DNA from: Prosthecobacter sp.
GTDB lineage: Bacteria; Verrucomicrobiota; Verrucomicrobiia; Verrucomicrobiales; Verrucomicrobiaceae
DNA length: 64,000 bases
Direction: 5' to 3'
NCBI RefSeq assembly: GCF_020439865.1
Contig: NZ_JAGRPF010000139.1
Location: forward strand, 19,001 to 83,000
Shown: positions 34,784 through 44,119 of the stretch, one piece after another
Layout of the letters: each line of letters starts with the position of its first letter
How positions within the stretch are numbered: position 1 is the stretch's first letter
The notes under the pieces: model-generated
Database searches by the model: none
What the model was told of the DNA's origin: nothing
What the model saw: the letters and a program-made list of their open reading frames with translations, nothing else
Made by a program: the position numbers and the translations under genes

Positions 34784-36844
34784 ATGCTCTTTTTGTATGA
34801 TCTGACACTGACGCGCACACCCTGCCGGTTTCTGGCGGTGTGCTTTTGGATGCTGGCTCTCTTTGCCCCACTGGCGCAGGCCCAGGTGGTGCTGAAGGCG
34901 CAACCGGTGGAGGCTGTGGATGACGAAAAGACCGTGGTGCCTGCCCCTCAGGAGAAACCTGACCTGAAGGCCTCGTGGCAGACTCAGAAAGAGGCGCGTG
35001 CCTTGACTCTGAGTGTGCCGGCTCCGCGTGGACAGATCGTGGACCGCCACGGGGTGCCGTTTGCGCAGAACCGGGCGGCCAACTACCTCGCTCTGGTGAT
35101 GCCCTACATGGAAGGTGCCAGCGATGAGCAGATCACGGCCTTTGCACGCTCAACGATCGACAAGGTCAACAAGGTGCTCGGCAAGACCTGGTCGCTCTCG
35201 GATGACAAGGTGCTGCTGCACTACAAGCATCGCCGCTGGCTGCCGCTGGTGTTTTCCATTGAGGAGGGGTTGAACGTGGAGATCACCCCGGACATGGAGG
35301 AAAAGCTCAAACCTCTGCTGGGCAGCAGTCTGGTTATTCAAGCCGCTTATCTCCGCCATTACCCGCAGGGCACCACCGCCTGTCATATCATCGGTTACAC
35401 TGGGAAAACGCGTCCGCTGCCCACCGGTCCGATCGTGGACGGGGATCCTGTGTTCGAGGAAATGGAAGGACGTGAGGGCATCGAGGCTGCATTTGACAGT
35501 GACCTCAAAGGCCAGGCTGGCATTGTGAACGTGCTGTTTAGTCCTGACGGCAAGCGTCTCTCCGAGGACGTGCGACGTGCTCCTGTTCCGGGGCACAACG
35601 TGGTTCTTTCTCTCGACTACAGCTTTCAAAAGTATGCCGAAAACGCTCTGAGGAAGCACACCACGGGTGGTGCGATGGTGATCATGGATGTGACCAACGG
35701 TGACATTCTGGCGATGGCCTCCAATCCCGGGTTTGATCTCAACGAGTTCGTGCCGGGCATCCGTCAGAAGCGCTACGAGGAGCTTACCAAAGATCCGCAC
35801 CTGCCGCTCTTCCCGCGTTCGTTCCGCGGTGAGTACCCGCCGGCATCGACTTTCAAGATCGTCACGGCGCTCGGCGCACTGGACAGCGGCAAGGTGACGG
35901 CCAAGACTTACTATGACTGCCCAAACGCGTTGGAGATCGGGGATCGCGTCTTCAAGAACTGGAACAAGGAGGGCGAAGGATCGATGACCGTCGTCTCTGC
36001 CATCAAGCGTTCATGCAACACCTGGTTTTATCGTGCCGCGATTGATTCAGGCGCGGAGTACCTCTCGAACATGGCGATGCGGCTTGGATTTGGCGAGCGC
36101 ACGGGCATTCCGCTCAAGGCAGAGGGAGAAGGCTTCGTGCAGACGAACGCGTGGACGTTGCAACACCGTGGTCACAAGATGCTTCCGGGCGATATCGCGA
36201 ACATGGCCATCGGTCAGGGAATGGTGCTCGCCACTCCGCTGCAAGTCTGCCAGTGCATGGCCGGGCTCGGCGACGGCTCACGCATTCCTCAGCCACGTCT
36301 GGTGCTGCAGATTCAGGATCTGGCGGACCGCGTGGTGATGGCTTATGAACCTAAGGATCGCAAACGCATCGATCTGAATCCTGATCAGCGCCAGACCGTC
36401 ATCAGTGGCATGGTGGCGGTGGTGAACGGTGGCGGTGGCACCGGACGTGCGGCCGGAATCAAGCAGGCTGAAATGGCAGGCAAAACCGGCACGGCCCAAT
36501 GGAGGATCGCCAAAGACCACAATCTCGCATGGTTCACCGGATTCCTGCCTGCCGGAAAGCCGATGTTTGCCTTCGCTGTGTTGTATGAGGGCGAGCCGGG
36601 AGAAGGGGTTAGCGGAGGACAGAAGGCGGCACCTATCGTGCATGAAGTCTTCACCAACATCTTTGAGAAGGCTCCGGCAGATGACCCCATGCTTTTGGCG
36701 ATGAAAGAGGTCCCAAAAGCCACGGTGGTCGAGGAGGAAGTCGTCGAGAAACCGGTGGAGGTTCAAAGCGTCCGTCCCCCGCCTCCGCCTCCGCCTGAGA
36801 AAAAGACGATCGGTGGTTTCTTCCGCAAGCTGTTTGGCCGCTAA
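34784..36844 (+). CDS. mrdA: Penicillin-binding protein 2 (transpeptidase)
   Basis: A 686-residue class-B PBP. An N-terminal hydrophobic segment (FLAVCFWMLALFAPLAQA) anchors or exports it. The dimerisation part includes PRGQIVDRHGVPFAQNRA and REGIEAAFDSDLKGQAG. The transpeptidase has S355-TFK, SCN (in IKRSCNTWFYR) and KTGT (EMAGKTGTAQW). This motif order and the PRG box match PBP2/MrdA, which cross-links peptidoglycan during cell elongation; PBP3/FtsI is less likely because the gene is outside a division cluster. The C-terminus is Pro/Lys-rich (RPPPPPPPEKK). Confidence 0.88.
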   Translation: MLFLYDLTLTRTPCRFLAVCFWMLALFAPLAQAQVVLKAQPVEAVDDEKTVVPAPQEKPDLKASWQTQKEARALTLSVPAPRGQIVDRHGVPFAQNRAANYLALVMPYMEGASDEQITAFARSTIDKVNKVLGKTWSLSDDKVLLHYKHRRWLPLVFSIEEGLNVEITPDMEEKLKPLLGSSLVIQAAYLRHYPQGTTACHIIGYTGKTRPLPTGPIVDGDPVFEEMEGREGIEAAFDSDLKGQAGIVNVLFSPDGKRLSEDVRRAPVPGHNVVLSLDYSFQKYAENALRKHTTGGAMVIMDVTNGDILAMASNPGFDLNEFVPGIRQKRYEELTKDPHLPLFPRSFRGEYPPASTFKIVTALGALDSGKVTAKTYYDCPNALEIGDRVFKNWNKEGEGSMTVVSAIKRSCNTWFYRAAIDSGAEYLSNMAMRLGFGERTGIPLKAEGEGFVQTNAWTLQHRGHKMLPGDIANMAIGQGMVLATPLQVCQCMAGLGDGSRIPQPRLVLQIQDLADRVVMAYEPKDRKRIDLNPDQRQTVISGMVAVVNGGGGTGRAAGIKQAEMAGKTGTAQWRIAKDHNLAWFTGFLPAGKPMFAFAVLYEGEPGEGVSGGQKAAPIVHEVFTNIFEKAPADDPMLLAMKEVPKATVVEEEVVEKPVEVQSVRPPPPPPPEKKTIGGFFRKLFGR

Positions 36845-36857
36845 TCAGGCGATCTCG

Positions 36858-37283
36858 ATGAACATTCAACTCGCCACCGTCTGTGACTTTGCCGCCGACT
36901 ACCAGGGCAAGCTGTGCATTCAAGGCGCGTTCGACACGCTCTGCGCCCAGACTTTCCCGGTGGTGCATCCGCAGTGCTCCATCGCCGTGCGCGCGGTGTT
37001 TCAGGCGGACGATGCGGGCAAACATGAGTTTGTGATCCGCTGCGTCGATCCTGACGGGAAGGAGTGCCTGCCGCCCATGCCTGCGGTCATCGATGTGACC
37101 TTTCCCTCCGCCTTCATACCCTTCGTTTCGCGGAATATCGTTTATACCCTGCAGCGTCTGAAGTTCGAAAGGCAGGGGATGTATCGCTGGCTGGTCCAGC
37201 ACCAGAACGACACTCTGGCGAGCATTCCGCTGCGGGTGACGCTGTTTGATGACAGGCGCTCCGCCACAGGTCCCGCAGGCTAG
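36858..37283 (+). CDS. Conserved small protein (DUF6941-like)
   Basis: A 141-residue protein starting at ATG 36858 (MNIQLATVCDFAADYQGKLCIQGAFDTL). The opening pattern, with LCIQGAFDT, resembles a widespread small beta-rich family (I believe DUF6941). No motifs suggest an enzyme. It lies 13 bases after the PBP2 stop and 6 bases before the ACT gene, so it may belong to that transcript. Confidence 0.7.
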   Translation: MNIQLATVCDFAADYQGKLCIQGAFDTLCAQTFPVVHPQCSIAVRAVFQADDAGKHEFVIRCVDPDGKECLPPMPAVIDVTFPSAFIPFVSRNIVYTLQRLKFERQGMYRWLVQHQNDTLASIPLRVTLFDDRRSATGPAG

Positions 37284-37289
37284 CCCATC

Positions 37290-37769
37290 ATGACGACGTC
37301 AAAGCCCAAGACCCATTCCGAGCACGCGACCCCCACCGGCGCTCCGGTTCGTCAGTTGTCAGTGTTTTTGCACAACCGGGTCGGTGCGCTCATGTCGCTG
37401 GTAAAACTGCTCACCGAGCATCGAATCGAGATTCTGGGGCTCTCCTTGCAGGACACGACGGAACTGGCGCTCGTGCGTCTGGTTCCCAGTGATCCCGAGA
37501 CCACGGAGATGCTCTTGATCGAGAAGGGGATTCCTCATGTCGTGTGCCCGGTCACCGCCGTCGAACTGCGTGAAACCGAGCACTCGCTCGTGCATGCGTT
37601 GTCAGCCCTGCTCTCCGCCGAGATCAACATCGACTTCAGCTACTCGCTCTTTGTGCGTCCCGCCCACAATCCGGTTTTTGTGTTGCATCTTGACTCACCG
37701 GACGTGGGTGCCGAGGTGCTCACCAGCGCTGGATTCAAGGTGCTGATGCAGGAGGATTTGAGCCGGTAG
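37290..37769 (+). CDS. ACT-domain protein
   Basis: A 159-residue protein with two ACT-like segments: [33 protein letters not shown] and, after ~70 residues, [23 protein letters not shown]. Standalone ACT proteins sense amino acids or small ligands and regulate metabolism; the ligand here is unknown. The 3' end overlaps the convergent exosortase gene by 35 bases. Confidence 0.82.
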   Translation: MTTSKPKTHSEHATPTGAPVRQLSVFLHNRVGALMSLVKLLTEHRIEILGLSLQDTTELALVRLVPSDPETTEMLLIEKGIPHVVCPVTAVELRETEHSLVHALSALLSAEINIDFSYSLFVRPAHNPVFVLHLDSPDVGAEVLTSAGFKVLMQEDLSR

Positions 37770-39540
37770 CCAGATCCTGATTCTTGAGCATGAAGGCTGG
37801 GGCCAGTTGGGCAATGAACGCCCGTGAATCTTCCATGGCGCTGAGTTCGATAATAGGATCCTCCTGTCCGACGCGCTGTTCCGGCAGGGGCACGTAGATC
37901 GAGGCCATGGCCCACCGGTGCTGGATGTTGCGGAAGACGGAGTCGTAGTAGGAAAGGAACACGTGCTCGTAGTGTTCCGGGCAGGTCGTGCCGTTGGAGC
38001 CGATGTACCAGTAGAAATTGAGAGCCCGTGTCCGAATGCGGACGCCTGGTCGCGGCTCCACATCGCGGAAGATCCTCATCATCATGACCGTGATCTCACG
38101 ACCGTCTTCCAGACGCAGCGGAATCGGTGTACGGTCGGTGACCGTCCACCCTTGGTTTGGCAGGCAGACCTCAGGACGGTGCAGGCTGCGCTTCTCAAAG
38201 CCACTCAAGATCACCGTTGCCATGATTTGTCTGCCCGTGGAGGAGGCATAGACGTTGCGCGACAGTCTCACGCCTTCATCCAGCAGATTCTTCTCCTGAG
38301 CCGTCATTTCATACTCGCGGCCCTGATAGTCTCCCAATGACAGCGGCAGCGCGGGTTGGAGACCGTCGGACTTCAATTTCACTCCGGGTATGGAAACGTG
38401 GAAACCGATGTCTGTGCGGGCACATATGCCGAGGGCGGCCAGCGGCAGCACGACGGCCGCCGATAGTTGGGCCAATGTGCGGCGGGGCAGAGGGATGGAG
38501 AAGGTTGTGCCAGAGGAGACGCTCTTCACACGTCGTTGCAGGTTCTTTTTCATCTCCCGCCCTTCAAGCAGCCAGCAGAGGGCAAACATGCCCGCCAGAG
38601 CGACACCAAATACGGCGAAACCGGCGAAGGTGTGATAGGGCGACATCTCCTGGTGTTCGCCGATATGTCTGCCCACGGCAAAATCGGAGCCAAACATCAG
38701 CGTTCCAGCGACCAACAGCAGCAAACGCACAACGTTCCCCGCCACCGCCAGCGGCACGGCACAGACGAAAAGCAGGAACCGCCAACGTGGCCGTTTCAGC
38801 GCCAGGTAGCCAAGCAGCGCTGCGATCATCATCAAGGCAAAGAGCGAATTGATGCCGCTGCATTTGGCATCCACATCAAGACTGAACGCATCGCCGACTT
38901 GCAGTCCGCGTCCGGTATCCGGCGCCGATTGCAGCGCGGAGCCTTCGTTGACCGAGGGGACGCCGATCATGTTCAGCAATGAGGTTGCCATCGCGGCTGT
39001 TCGGGGCCGCAGGGGGGAGGCCACGGAGTCTTCCAGAGGCTGCATCGGCCATGTGAACAGGAGAAAAAGCCAGGAAAAGAACAAGGCGCGCATCCATCCG
39101 CGCCCCGCCACGAGCAGAATCATGCCCGCCAGCACGAGCTGAACGGCCAGAAAACCGGGGTAGCCGGTGTCCGCCTTGTAACCCACCCAATAGACGAACA
39201 ATCCCAGGCCCAGTGGCAGCAGGCCGGCCCAGTCGCCCTGCCAGGGAAGTTTGTGAAGGTCGTCCCGCCGCAGCCAGACCAGCCAGCCGACCAAGGCCGG
39301 CACCAGCAGGCAGAACTGCCAGTCGGCCTTTGTGCCAACCCATCGCGCCCAGCCGATCAAAATGCTTTCGCGTTTGCCGTAGTCCCATTGCTGATAAGGC
39401 CACACCAGAAACAACAGCACCAGCACGACAGGCACCCCGAAAGACACAGCCATGCGCAGAGTTTCAGGCCGCAGAAGGGCATGCGGCGCTGCGGGTGCGG
39501 CGGCGGGCAGTGGGGTCGGATGGGTTGATTCTGTTGCCAT
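37735..39540 (-). CDS. Exosortase-EpsI fusion protein
   Basis: The start at ATG 39540 gives 601 residues; the frame is open to 39588. The N-terminal ~340 residues are an eight-span-type exosortase with its catalytic residues: C227 in [10 protein letters not shown]272 in NVVRLLL and H303 in PYHTFAGF. The C-terminal ~200 residues are EpsI/DUF3485-like ([38 protein letters not shown]). By family, exosortases cleave and sort PEP-CTERM-type proteins to the envelope, often with exopolysaccharide genes. No PEP-CTERM substrate was seen in this window. Confidence 0.9.
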   Translation of the reverse strand: MATESTHPTPLPAAAPAAPHALLRPETLRMAVSFGVPVVLVLLFLVWPYQQWDYGKRESILIGWARWVGTKADWQFCLLVPALVGWLVWLRRDDLHKLPWQGDWAGLLPLGLGLFVYWVGYKADTGYPGFLAVQLVLAGMILLVAGRGWMRALFFSWLFLLFTWPMQPLEDSVASPLRPRTAAMATSLLNMIGVPSVNEGSALQSAPDTGRGLQVGDAFSLDVDAKCSGINSLFALMMIAALLGYLALKRPRWRFLLFVCAVPLAVAGNVVRLLLLVAGTLMFGSDFAVGRHIGEHQEMSPYHTFAGFAVFGVALAGMFALCWLLEGREMKKNLQRRVKSVSSGTTFSIPLPRRTLAQLSAAVVLPLAALGICARTDIGFHVSIPGVKLKSDGLQPALPLSLGDYQGREYEMTAQEKNLLDEGVRLSRNVYASSTGRQIMATVILSGFEKRSLHRPEVCLPNQGWTVTDRTPIPLRLEDGREITVMMMRIFRDVEPRPGVRIRTRALNFYWYIGSNGTTCPEHYEHVFLSYYDSVFRNIQHRWAMASIYVPLPEQRVGQEDPIIELSAMEDSRAFIAQLAPAFMLKNQDLATGSNPPASAP

Positions 39541-39620
39541 GACGATGGTTGACGGACAAAGGCTGGCCTTGTTTGTTGAATCTGGCAACCTTCATCGCGT
39601 AACGTCCCCTTCACGTATTC

Positions 39621-40784
39621 ATGTCTGATCTATTCTCTCCCACCTCGCCCGACGCTTCTGACGAAGGCAAAGACGACGATCAGGCCATGCAATTTGCGCG
39701 TTGCAGCCAGGTCCCGTCCGACCCTCTTGACAAAGAATCGACTGAAGTGCGGGAGCCCAAGAAGGAGACGGAGGACAAGAAAAAGAAGGTGGACTGCGAG
39801 GGGAAGACACCAAACTCCGCTTCCGTTGCCGAAAAGCTTCCCCTCCACCGGGACAATGCCTCAAATCCGCCGAACGTGCGACGCACCCACCTGGCTTTGC
39901 GTCATTGGGTGATCTCGCTCTGTGCATCGGCCGTTGTCGGTCTGGTGGCGCTCTATGTCGGGAAGCGCTTCTACGAAAAAGAGGTCCTGCCGAAACTTAC
40001 CGGTGCCGTTGTTCCAGCCCAAACTCCTACAGACAGCGCAGGCAGTGAGGCTCTCGTCAAAGCCTCTGAACAGATCGCTGCGTTGCAGAAACAGGTCGAT
40101 GTCATGCGGCGGGAGCAACTGCTCATGCAGCAGAACACCCGTGAATCATTGGAGAGCATCTCCAGTGTCTTGAAAGATCCAAAACTGGCTCAGGCCCCAG
40201 CCGTGGACTCCTCGGCACAGCCGGGCGTGGCGCGCATGGCCGAGATGCGGCCTGACATCTCGCCAACCCAGCAGGAATTCATTCAGCTCAAGGAACGCAA
40301 CCGCCTCACGCAGTATGCGGACGAAGCCATCGCCACCGGCATGCGCAGGCCGCTTGAACTGCTGGTTGAGTACATGCGCGATTCTCAGTTGGAGCACCTT
40401 CACGATGCGGCACAGGCGGAGTACATGCGTGCCGTGCGTTCCATCCAGCTTCTCCAGCGGGAAGATCCCGGTTATCGCCTTCCAGTGGCCGAGCTCTTTA
40501 AGGACAGCAGCATTCGGGATGAAGCTGATGTGAAGCCTGAGGCTTTGCTGAAGCTGCTCGCGGATTACAAGCAGCCTTGGGAGGTTCGACTGCGCGTTTG
40601 CTTTCTGCTGCTCGGCAGCAATCTGCCGGAAACCAACGCCACCCTAATCAAGGCCATCAAGGAGGACCCCTCTCTCGATGTTGCCAAACACGCCCAGCTG
40701 GCTCTTGAACAGCGCATCAAAAAGCGTTTTCGCATCTTCGACATCCCCGCTATCGAAGATTGGTTCAAGTCACAGGCCAAATAG
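39621..40784 (+). CDS. Single-pass membrane protein with coiled coil, unknown family
   Basis: A 387-residue protein. The first ~90 residues are charged and disordered-looking (KKETEDKKKKVDCEGK). One membrane span at ~95-114 (VISLCASAVVGLVALYVG) follows. Then comes a likely coiled coil (~140-185, KASEQIAALQKQVDVMRREQLLMQQ) and a helical C-terminus. The stretch WEVRLRVCFLLLG...AKHAQLALEQ resembles the C-terminus of the 508-residue protein at 9.2-10.7 kb. Divergent from the exosortase gene; function unknown. Confidence 0.65.
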   Translation: MSDLFSPTSPDASDEGKDDDQAMQFARCSQVPSDPLDKESTEVREPKKETEDKKKKVDCEGKTPNSASVAEKLPLHRDNASNPPNVRRTHLALRHWVISLCASAVVGLVALYVGKRFYEKEVLPKLTGAVVPAQTPTDSAGSEALVKASEQIAALQKQVDVMRREQLLMQQNTRESLESISSVLKDPKLAQAPAVDSSAQPGVARMAEMRPDISPTQQEFIQLKERNRLTQYADEAIATGMRRPLELLVEYMRDSQLEHLHDAAQAEYMRAVRSIQLLQREDPGYRLPVAELFKDSSIRDEADVKPEALLKLLADYKQPWEVRLRVCFLLLGSNLPETNATLIKAIKEDPSLDVAKHAQLALEQRIKKRFRIFDIPAIEDWFKSQAK

Positions 40785-40854
40785 GCCGCGCCAGCCCTGA
40801 CCGGCCGGCTTCTGCAAACTCCAAACCGCCCTTCTGGCGAACGTCGCACTCTCC

Positions 40855-42057
40855 ATGAAAGCCCTCTTCCTCACCAACGAATACCCTCCGCACATCTACG
40901 GCGGTGCCGGCGTCCATGTCGAATATCTGTCCCGTGAACTCGCCAAGCTGATGGAAGTGGACGTTCGCTGTTTCGGTGATCAAAACAGCCACGAAGGGAA
41001 TCTCAAGGTTCAGGGCTACGGACTGGACACCACCGGATGGGACAGCCCGTTGAACTTGAAGTCTGTCTTCGGTGCGCTGCAGCGCTGCCTCGATTTCAAC
41101 ACCAGCGGCATCGATGCCAGCCTGGTTCACCTGCACACCTGGTATGCGCATTTCGGCGGCATTCTGGCCAAGCTGAACTACGGCGTGCCCATGGTGCTCA
41201 CCGTGCATTCACTCGAACCGCTGCGTCCGTGGAAGCGCGAGCAGCTCGGACATGGTTATGATTTCACCGTCTGGCTGGAGAGCACTGCGCTGAAGATGGC
41301 TGACGCCGTCATCGCTGTTTCCGAAGGCACCAAGGCTGATTTGCTTCAGCACTTCGATCTCGATCCACACAAGATTCACGTCATCTACAACGGCATCGAT
41401 CTCAGTGAATACCGTCGCACTGAGAATCCCGATGTGCTGCGCAAGTACGGCGTCGATCCTGACAAGCCCTTCGTTCTCTTTGTGGGCCGCATCGCACGTC
41501 AGAAGGGCATTGTTCATCTCGTGCGTGCCATCCAGCATCTCGATCCCGGCTTCCAGGTGGTGCTTTGTGCCGGTGCTCCCGACACCGTTGAGATCAAGGA
41601 GGAGATGGAAGCCGCCGTCGCCGCCGCCAGTCAGGTGCGGCCCGGCGTCGTTTGGATTCAGTCCATGCTGCCGTTGGAGGAAAAGATCGTCATGTACTCC
41701 CATGCCGACGTCTTCTGCTGTCCGTCCATTTACGAACCCTTCGGCATCATCAACCTCGAAGCCATGGCCTGCGAGACCGCTGTTGTCGCGAGCGCTGTCG
41801 GAGGCATCAAAGAAGTCGTCGTCGAGGGCGAAACAGGATTGCTCATTCCCCTAGAGCAGCAGACCGAGAGCCCCTTCGAGGCCCTGCATCCTGAAAAGTT
41901 CGCCCGCGACCTCGCCACCGGCATCAACAAGCTCATGGCCGACCCCACTCTGCGCAACCGCATGGCCCAGGCCGGCCGTCAGCGTGCCGAAGACCACTTC
42001 AGTTGGAAGAGCATCGCCCGCAAAACGCTCGCGCTTTACAAAACGCTGGCGGGATAA
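40855..42057 (+). CDS. glgA: GT4 glycogen synthase (corynebacterial GlgA type)
   Basis: A 400-residue GT4 glycosyltransferase. Seen: FLTNEYPPHIYGGAGVHVEYLSREL at the N-terminus (the GGAGVH donor/acceptor loop), VIAVSEGTKADLL, a KPFVLFVGRIARQKG sugar-nucleotide-binding segment, and the E-x7-E signature CPSIYEPFGIINLEAMACE. This matches the actinobacterial-type glycogen synthase (TIGR02149), which uses ADP-glucose. A ~70-base gap precedes it. No other glg gene is nearby. Confidence 0.88.
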   Translation: MKALFLTNEYPPHIYGGAGVHVEYLSRELAKLMEVDVRCFGDQNSHEGNLKVQGYGLDTTGWDSPLNLKSVFGALQRCLDFNTSGIDASLVHLHTWYAHFGGILAKLNYGVPMVLTVHSLEPLRPWKREQLGHGYDFTVWLESTALKMADAVIAVSEGTKADLLQHFDLDPHKIHVIYNGIDLSEYRRTENPDVLRKYGVDPDKPFVLFVGRIARQKGIVHLVRAIQHLDPGFQVVLCAGAPDTVEIKEEMEAAVAAASQVRPGVVWIQSMLPLEEKIVMYSHADVFCCPSIYEPFGIINLEAMACETAVVASAVGGIKEVVVEGETGLLIPLEQQTESPFEALHPEKFARDLATGINKLMADPTLRNRMAQAGRQRAEDHFSWKSIARKTLALYKTLAG

Positions 42058-42087
42058 GGAAACCGATTCACATGATAATTTAGAATT

Positions 42088-42651
42088 ATGGGGGGATTCA
42101 ATTCTACCTTCGTTCGTATCCCTGACGGCAGTGAAGTTTGGGAGTTTGCTGTGCATATTGCCAGACTATTACATGATTCACCATATGTGTCGTGCAAGGG
42201 CGCCGTCGATGTTCAGCATGCCGAAGGTTTTCCGTGGCTTCATATCGAGGGTTTGGAGATTCCCGGCGACACTAACAAAGCTGATCATCCTGCGTTCAGA
42301 TCGGCATCTTTGGAAACAATCTGGCTTCTTTGCCATTCGGGGTCCGGAAGCCATGCCTATATTCACTGCATCAATGGCAAATGCTGCCGTATTATCAGCG
42401 TGAGCGATGGCAAGGTTTATGAAGACTCAGGTATTCAGGAGTCGTGGGAGCAACAAGCCCGGGCTGAAAAGTTAGATCAATACACGCGATGGGGTGATGC
42501 TAATTCATTTTCGTGGCCCAAGGCCTTTGATACGGAAATGGTTCTCAAAGCATTTGATCTTCCCTTTGCCGGTGATCTTGAGGTATTGGACATCTGCATC
42601 TGCGTCAGTAACCCTGACGAGAATGATATGACGCGTGCGCTGCCCGAATGA
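42088..42651 (+). CDS. Hypothetical protein, AT-richer than neighbours
   Basis: A 187-residue protein with ATG start, Cys- and His-containing and without signal peptide. The segments DVQHAEGFPWLHIEGLEIPG, TIWLLCHSGSGSHAYIHCINGKCCRIISVSDG and FSWPKAFDTEMVLKAFDLPF look folded, but I recognise no family. Its codon third positions are visibly more A/T-rich than those of glgA upstream, so it may be acquired. Convergent with the oxidoreductase gene. Confidence 0.55.
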   Translation: MGGFNSTFVRIPDGSEVWEFAVHIARLLHDSPYVSCKGAVDVQHAEGFPWLHIEGLEIPGDTNKADHPAFRSASLETIWLLCHSGSGSHAYIHCINGKCCRIISVSDGKVYEDSGIQESWEQQARAEKLDQYTRWGDANSFSWPKAFDTEMVLKAFDLPFAGDLEVLDICICVSNPDENDMTRALPE

Positions 42652-42658
42652 GGTTTGT

Positions 42659-44098
42659 TCACCGAAGCTTCCAGCCTTCTCGCGGCTCGCGCTTCAAGAA
42701 GCGGTTGGCGTCTTCGTTGTTGGTGATGCGCATGGCTTTGGCATCCCAGAAGATTTTGCCACCGGCGCGGTGGGCGACGTTGCCGAGGTGGTTGGCCTCG
42801 GTGAGCGGACCGGCGTAGCTGAAGGGGCTGCCGGTGGGCGTACCGTTCTTGATCGCGGCGAGGAATTCGGCGTGGTGCCCGGGTGAATCCGGGATGAAGG
42901 GCTTCGGTGCCTGGAAGTCTTTGAAGTCGGCCTCGGGCAGCAGGATGTGCTTGCCGTAGTCGGAGAGGAGCATGCCTTTGTCGCCGATGAAGAGAACGCC
43001 GCTGCTCCACTTGCTGATGATCGGATCGTTCAACCACACGTCGGGTTTGCTGGCACCCTGATGCCAATGGAGCTTGCAGGCGGGCATGTCGCCACGCGGG
43101 CCGTATTCATACACGGCGTGCATCGTGGCAGGTGCGATCTCCGGATGCGGCGCAGGGCCGAAGGCCTCCACGCTGAGCGGCGCGTCGAGCTTGAGCGCCC
43201 AGAAGGGAAGGTCGTTCCAGTGGCTGCCGAGGTCGGACATGGTGCCATTGCCGAAGTCCCACCAGCGATACCACTTCGGTCCGGGAAAATAGACGCTGTT
43301 GTAGGGACGCATCGGCGCGGGGCCGATCCACAGGTCCCAATCGAGATACGGCGGCGGCGTTTCGGCGACGGTGGGACGCTCGGTGACGAAGACGACGTCG
43401 CCATTTTTCTCGGCGTCTTCCTTGCTCTGCAAACCCCAGGCACGTGACACGCAGACATGCGCCTCGGTGACTTTGCCAATGGCACCGCTTTGGATCAGCT
43501 CGACGACGCGGCGGTAGTTGGGCATGCCGTGAATCTGTGTGCCCATCTGTGTGACCACACCTGCTTCGGCAGCAGCTTTGGTGATGAGACGTGCCTCGGC
43601 GACGTTGTGCGTGAGCGGCTTTTCGCAATAGACGGGCTTCTTCATCAGCAGCGCGGGCAGCGTGGCATAGGCATGCGTGTGCTCGGTGGTGCTGACGACC
43701 ACGGCATCGATCTCCGACGCGCTCATCGAGTCGTAGAGCTTGCGGAAGTCGCGGAACTTCTTCGCGCCTTTGAAGGCTTCGGCGGCGCGGTCGAGATTTT
43801 CGCCGTTCACATCGCAGAGCGCGACGACGTTTTCGCGTGGCTCGATCGGAGGCGGCGGTTGGACCGCGGCATCGCCCTGTTTGGGATTCTTCTTGGCGGC
43901 CTTCGGATTGTAGAGCGCCACACCGGTCAGCTCCTTGATGTTGCCCGTGGCACGACCGCCGACGCCGATGAAGACGAGGTTCAGCTTCGCATTCGGCGAG
44001 CGTGAACTGACGATGGCAGGAAAACCGAAAGCGGCAGCCGCCGTGGCGCTGCGGGTGATGAACTGACGACGGGAGGAGACGGATTGGCTGGCACTCAT
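42659..44098 (-). CDS. Tat-exported Gfo/Idh/MocA oxidoreductase
   Basis: A 479-residue NAD(P)-dependent oxidoreductase. A Tat signal ([23 protein letters not shown]) precedes the Rossmann fold ([17 protein letters not shown]). The family signature is [18 protein letters not shown], and the dinucleotide region includes [19 protein letters not shown] ~25-residue low-complexity insert ([21 protein letters not shown]) follows the first strand. Such exported members are abundant in Planctomycetes/Verrucomicrobia and are thought to act on sugars. A sulfatase gene lies upstream on the same strand. Confidence 0.9.
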   Translation of the reverse strand: MSASQSVSSRRQFITRSATAAAAFGFPAIVSSRSPNAKLNLVFIGVGGRATGNIKELTGVALYNPKAAKKNPKQGDAAVQPPPPIEPRENVVALCDVNGENLDRAAEAFKGAKKFRDFRKLYDSMSASEIDAVVVSTTEHTHAYATLPALLMKKPVYCEKPLTHNVAEARLITKAAAEAGVVTQMGTQIHGMPNYRRVVELIQSGAIGKVTEAHVCVSRAWGLQSKEDAEKNGDVVFVTERPTVAETPPPYLDWDLWIGPAPMRPYNSVYFPGPKWYRWWDFGNGTMSDLGSHWNDLPFWALKLDAPLSVEAFGPAPHPEIAPATMHAVYEYGPRGDMPACKLHWHQGASKPDVWLNDPIISKWSSGVLFIGDKGMLLSDYGKHILLPEADFKDFQAPKPFIPDSPGHHAEFLAAIKNGTPTGSPFSYAGPLTEANHLGNVAHRAGGKIFWDAKAMRITNNEDANRFLKREPREGWKLR

Positions 44099-44119
44099 GG
44101 TGCCGTAGTTTACGAAGCC

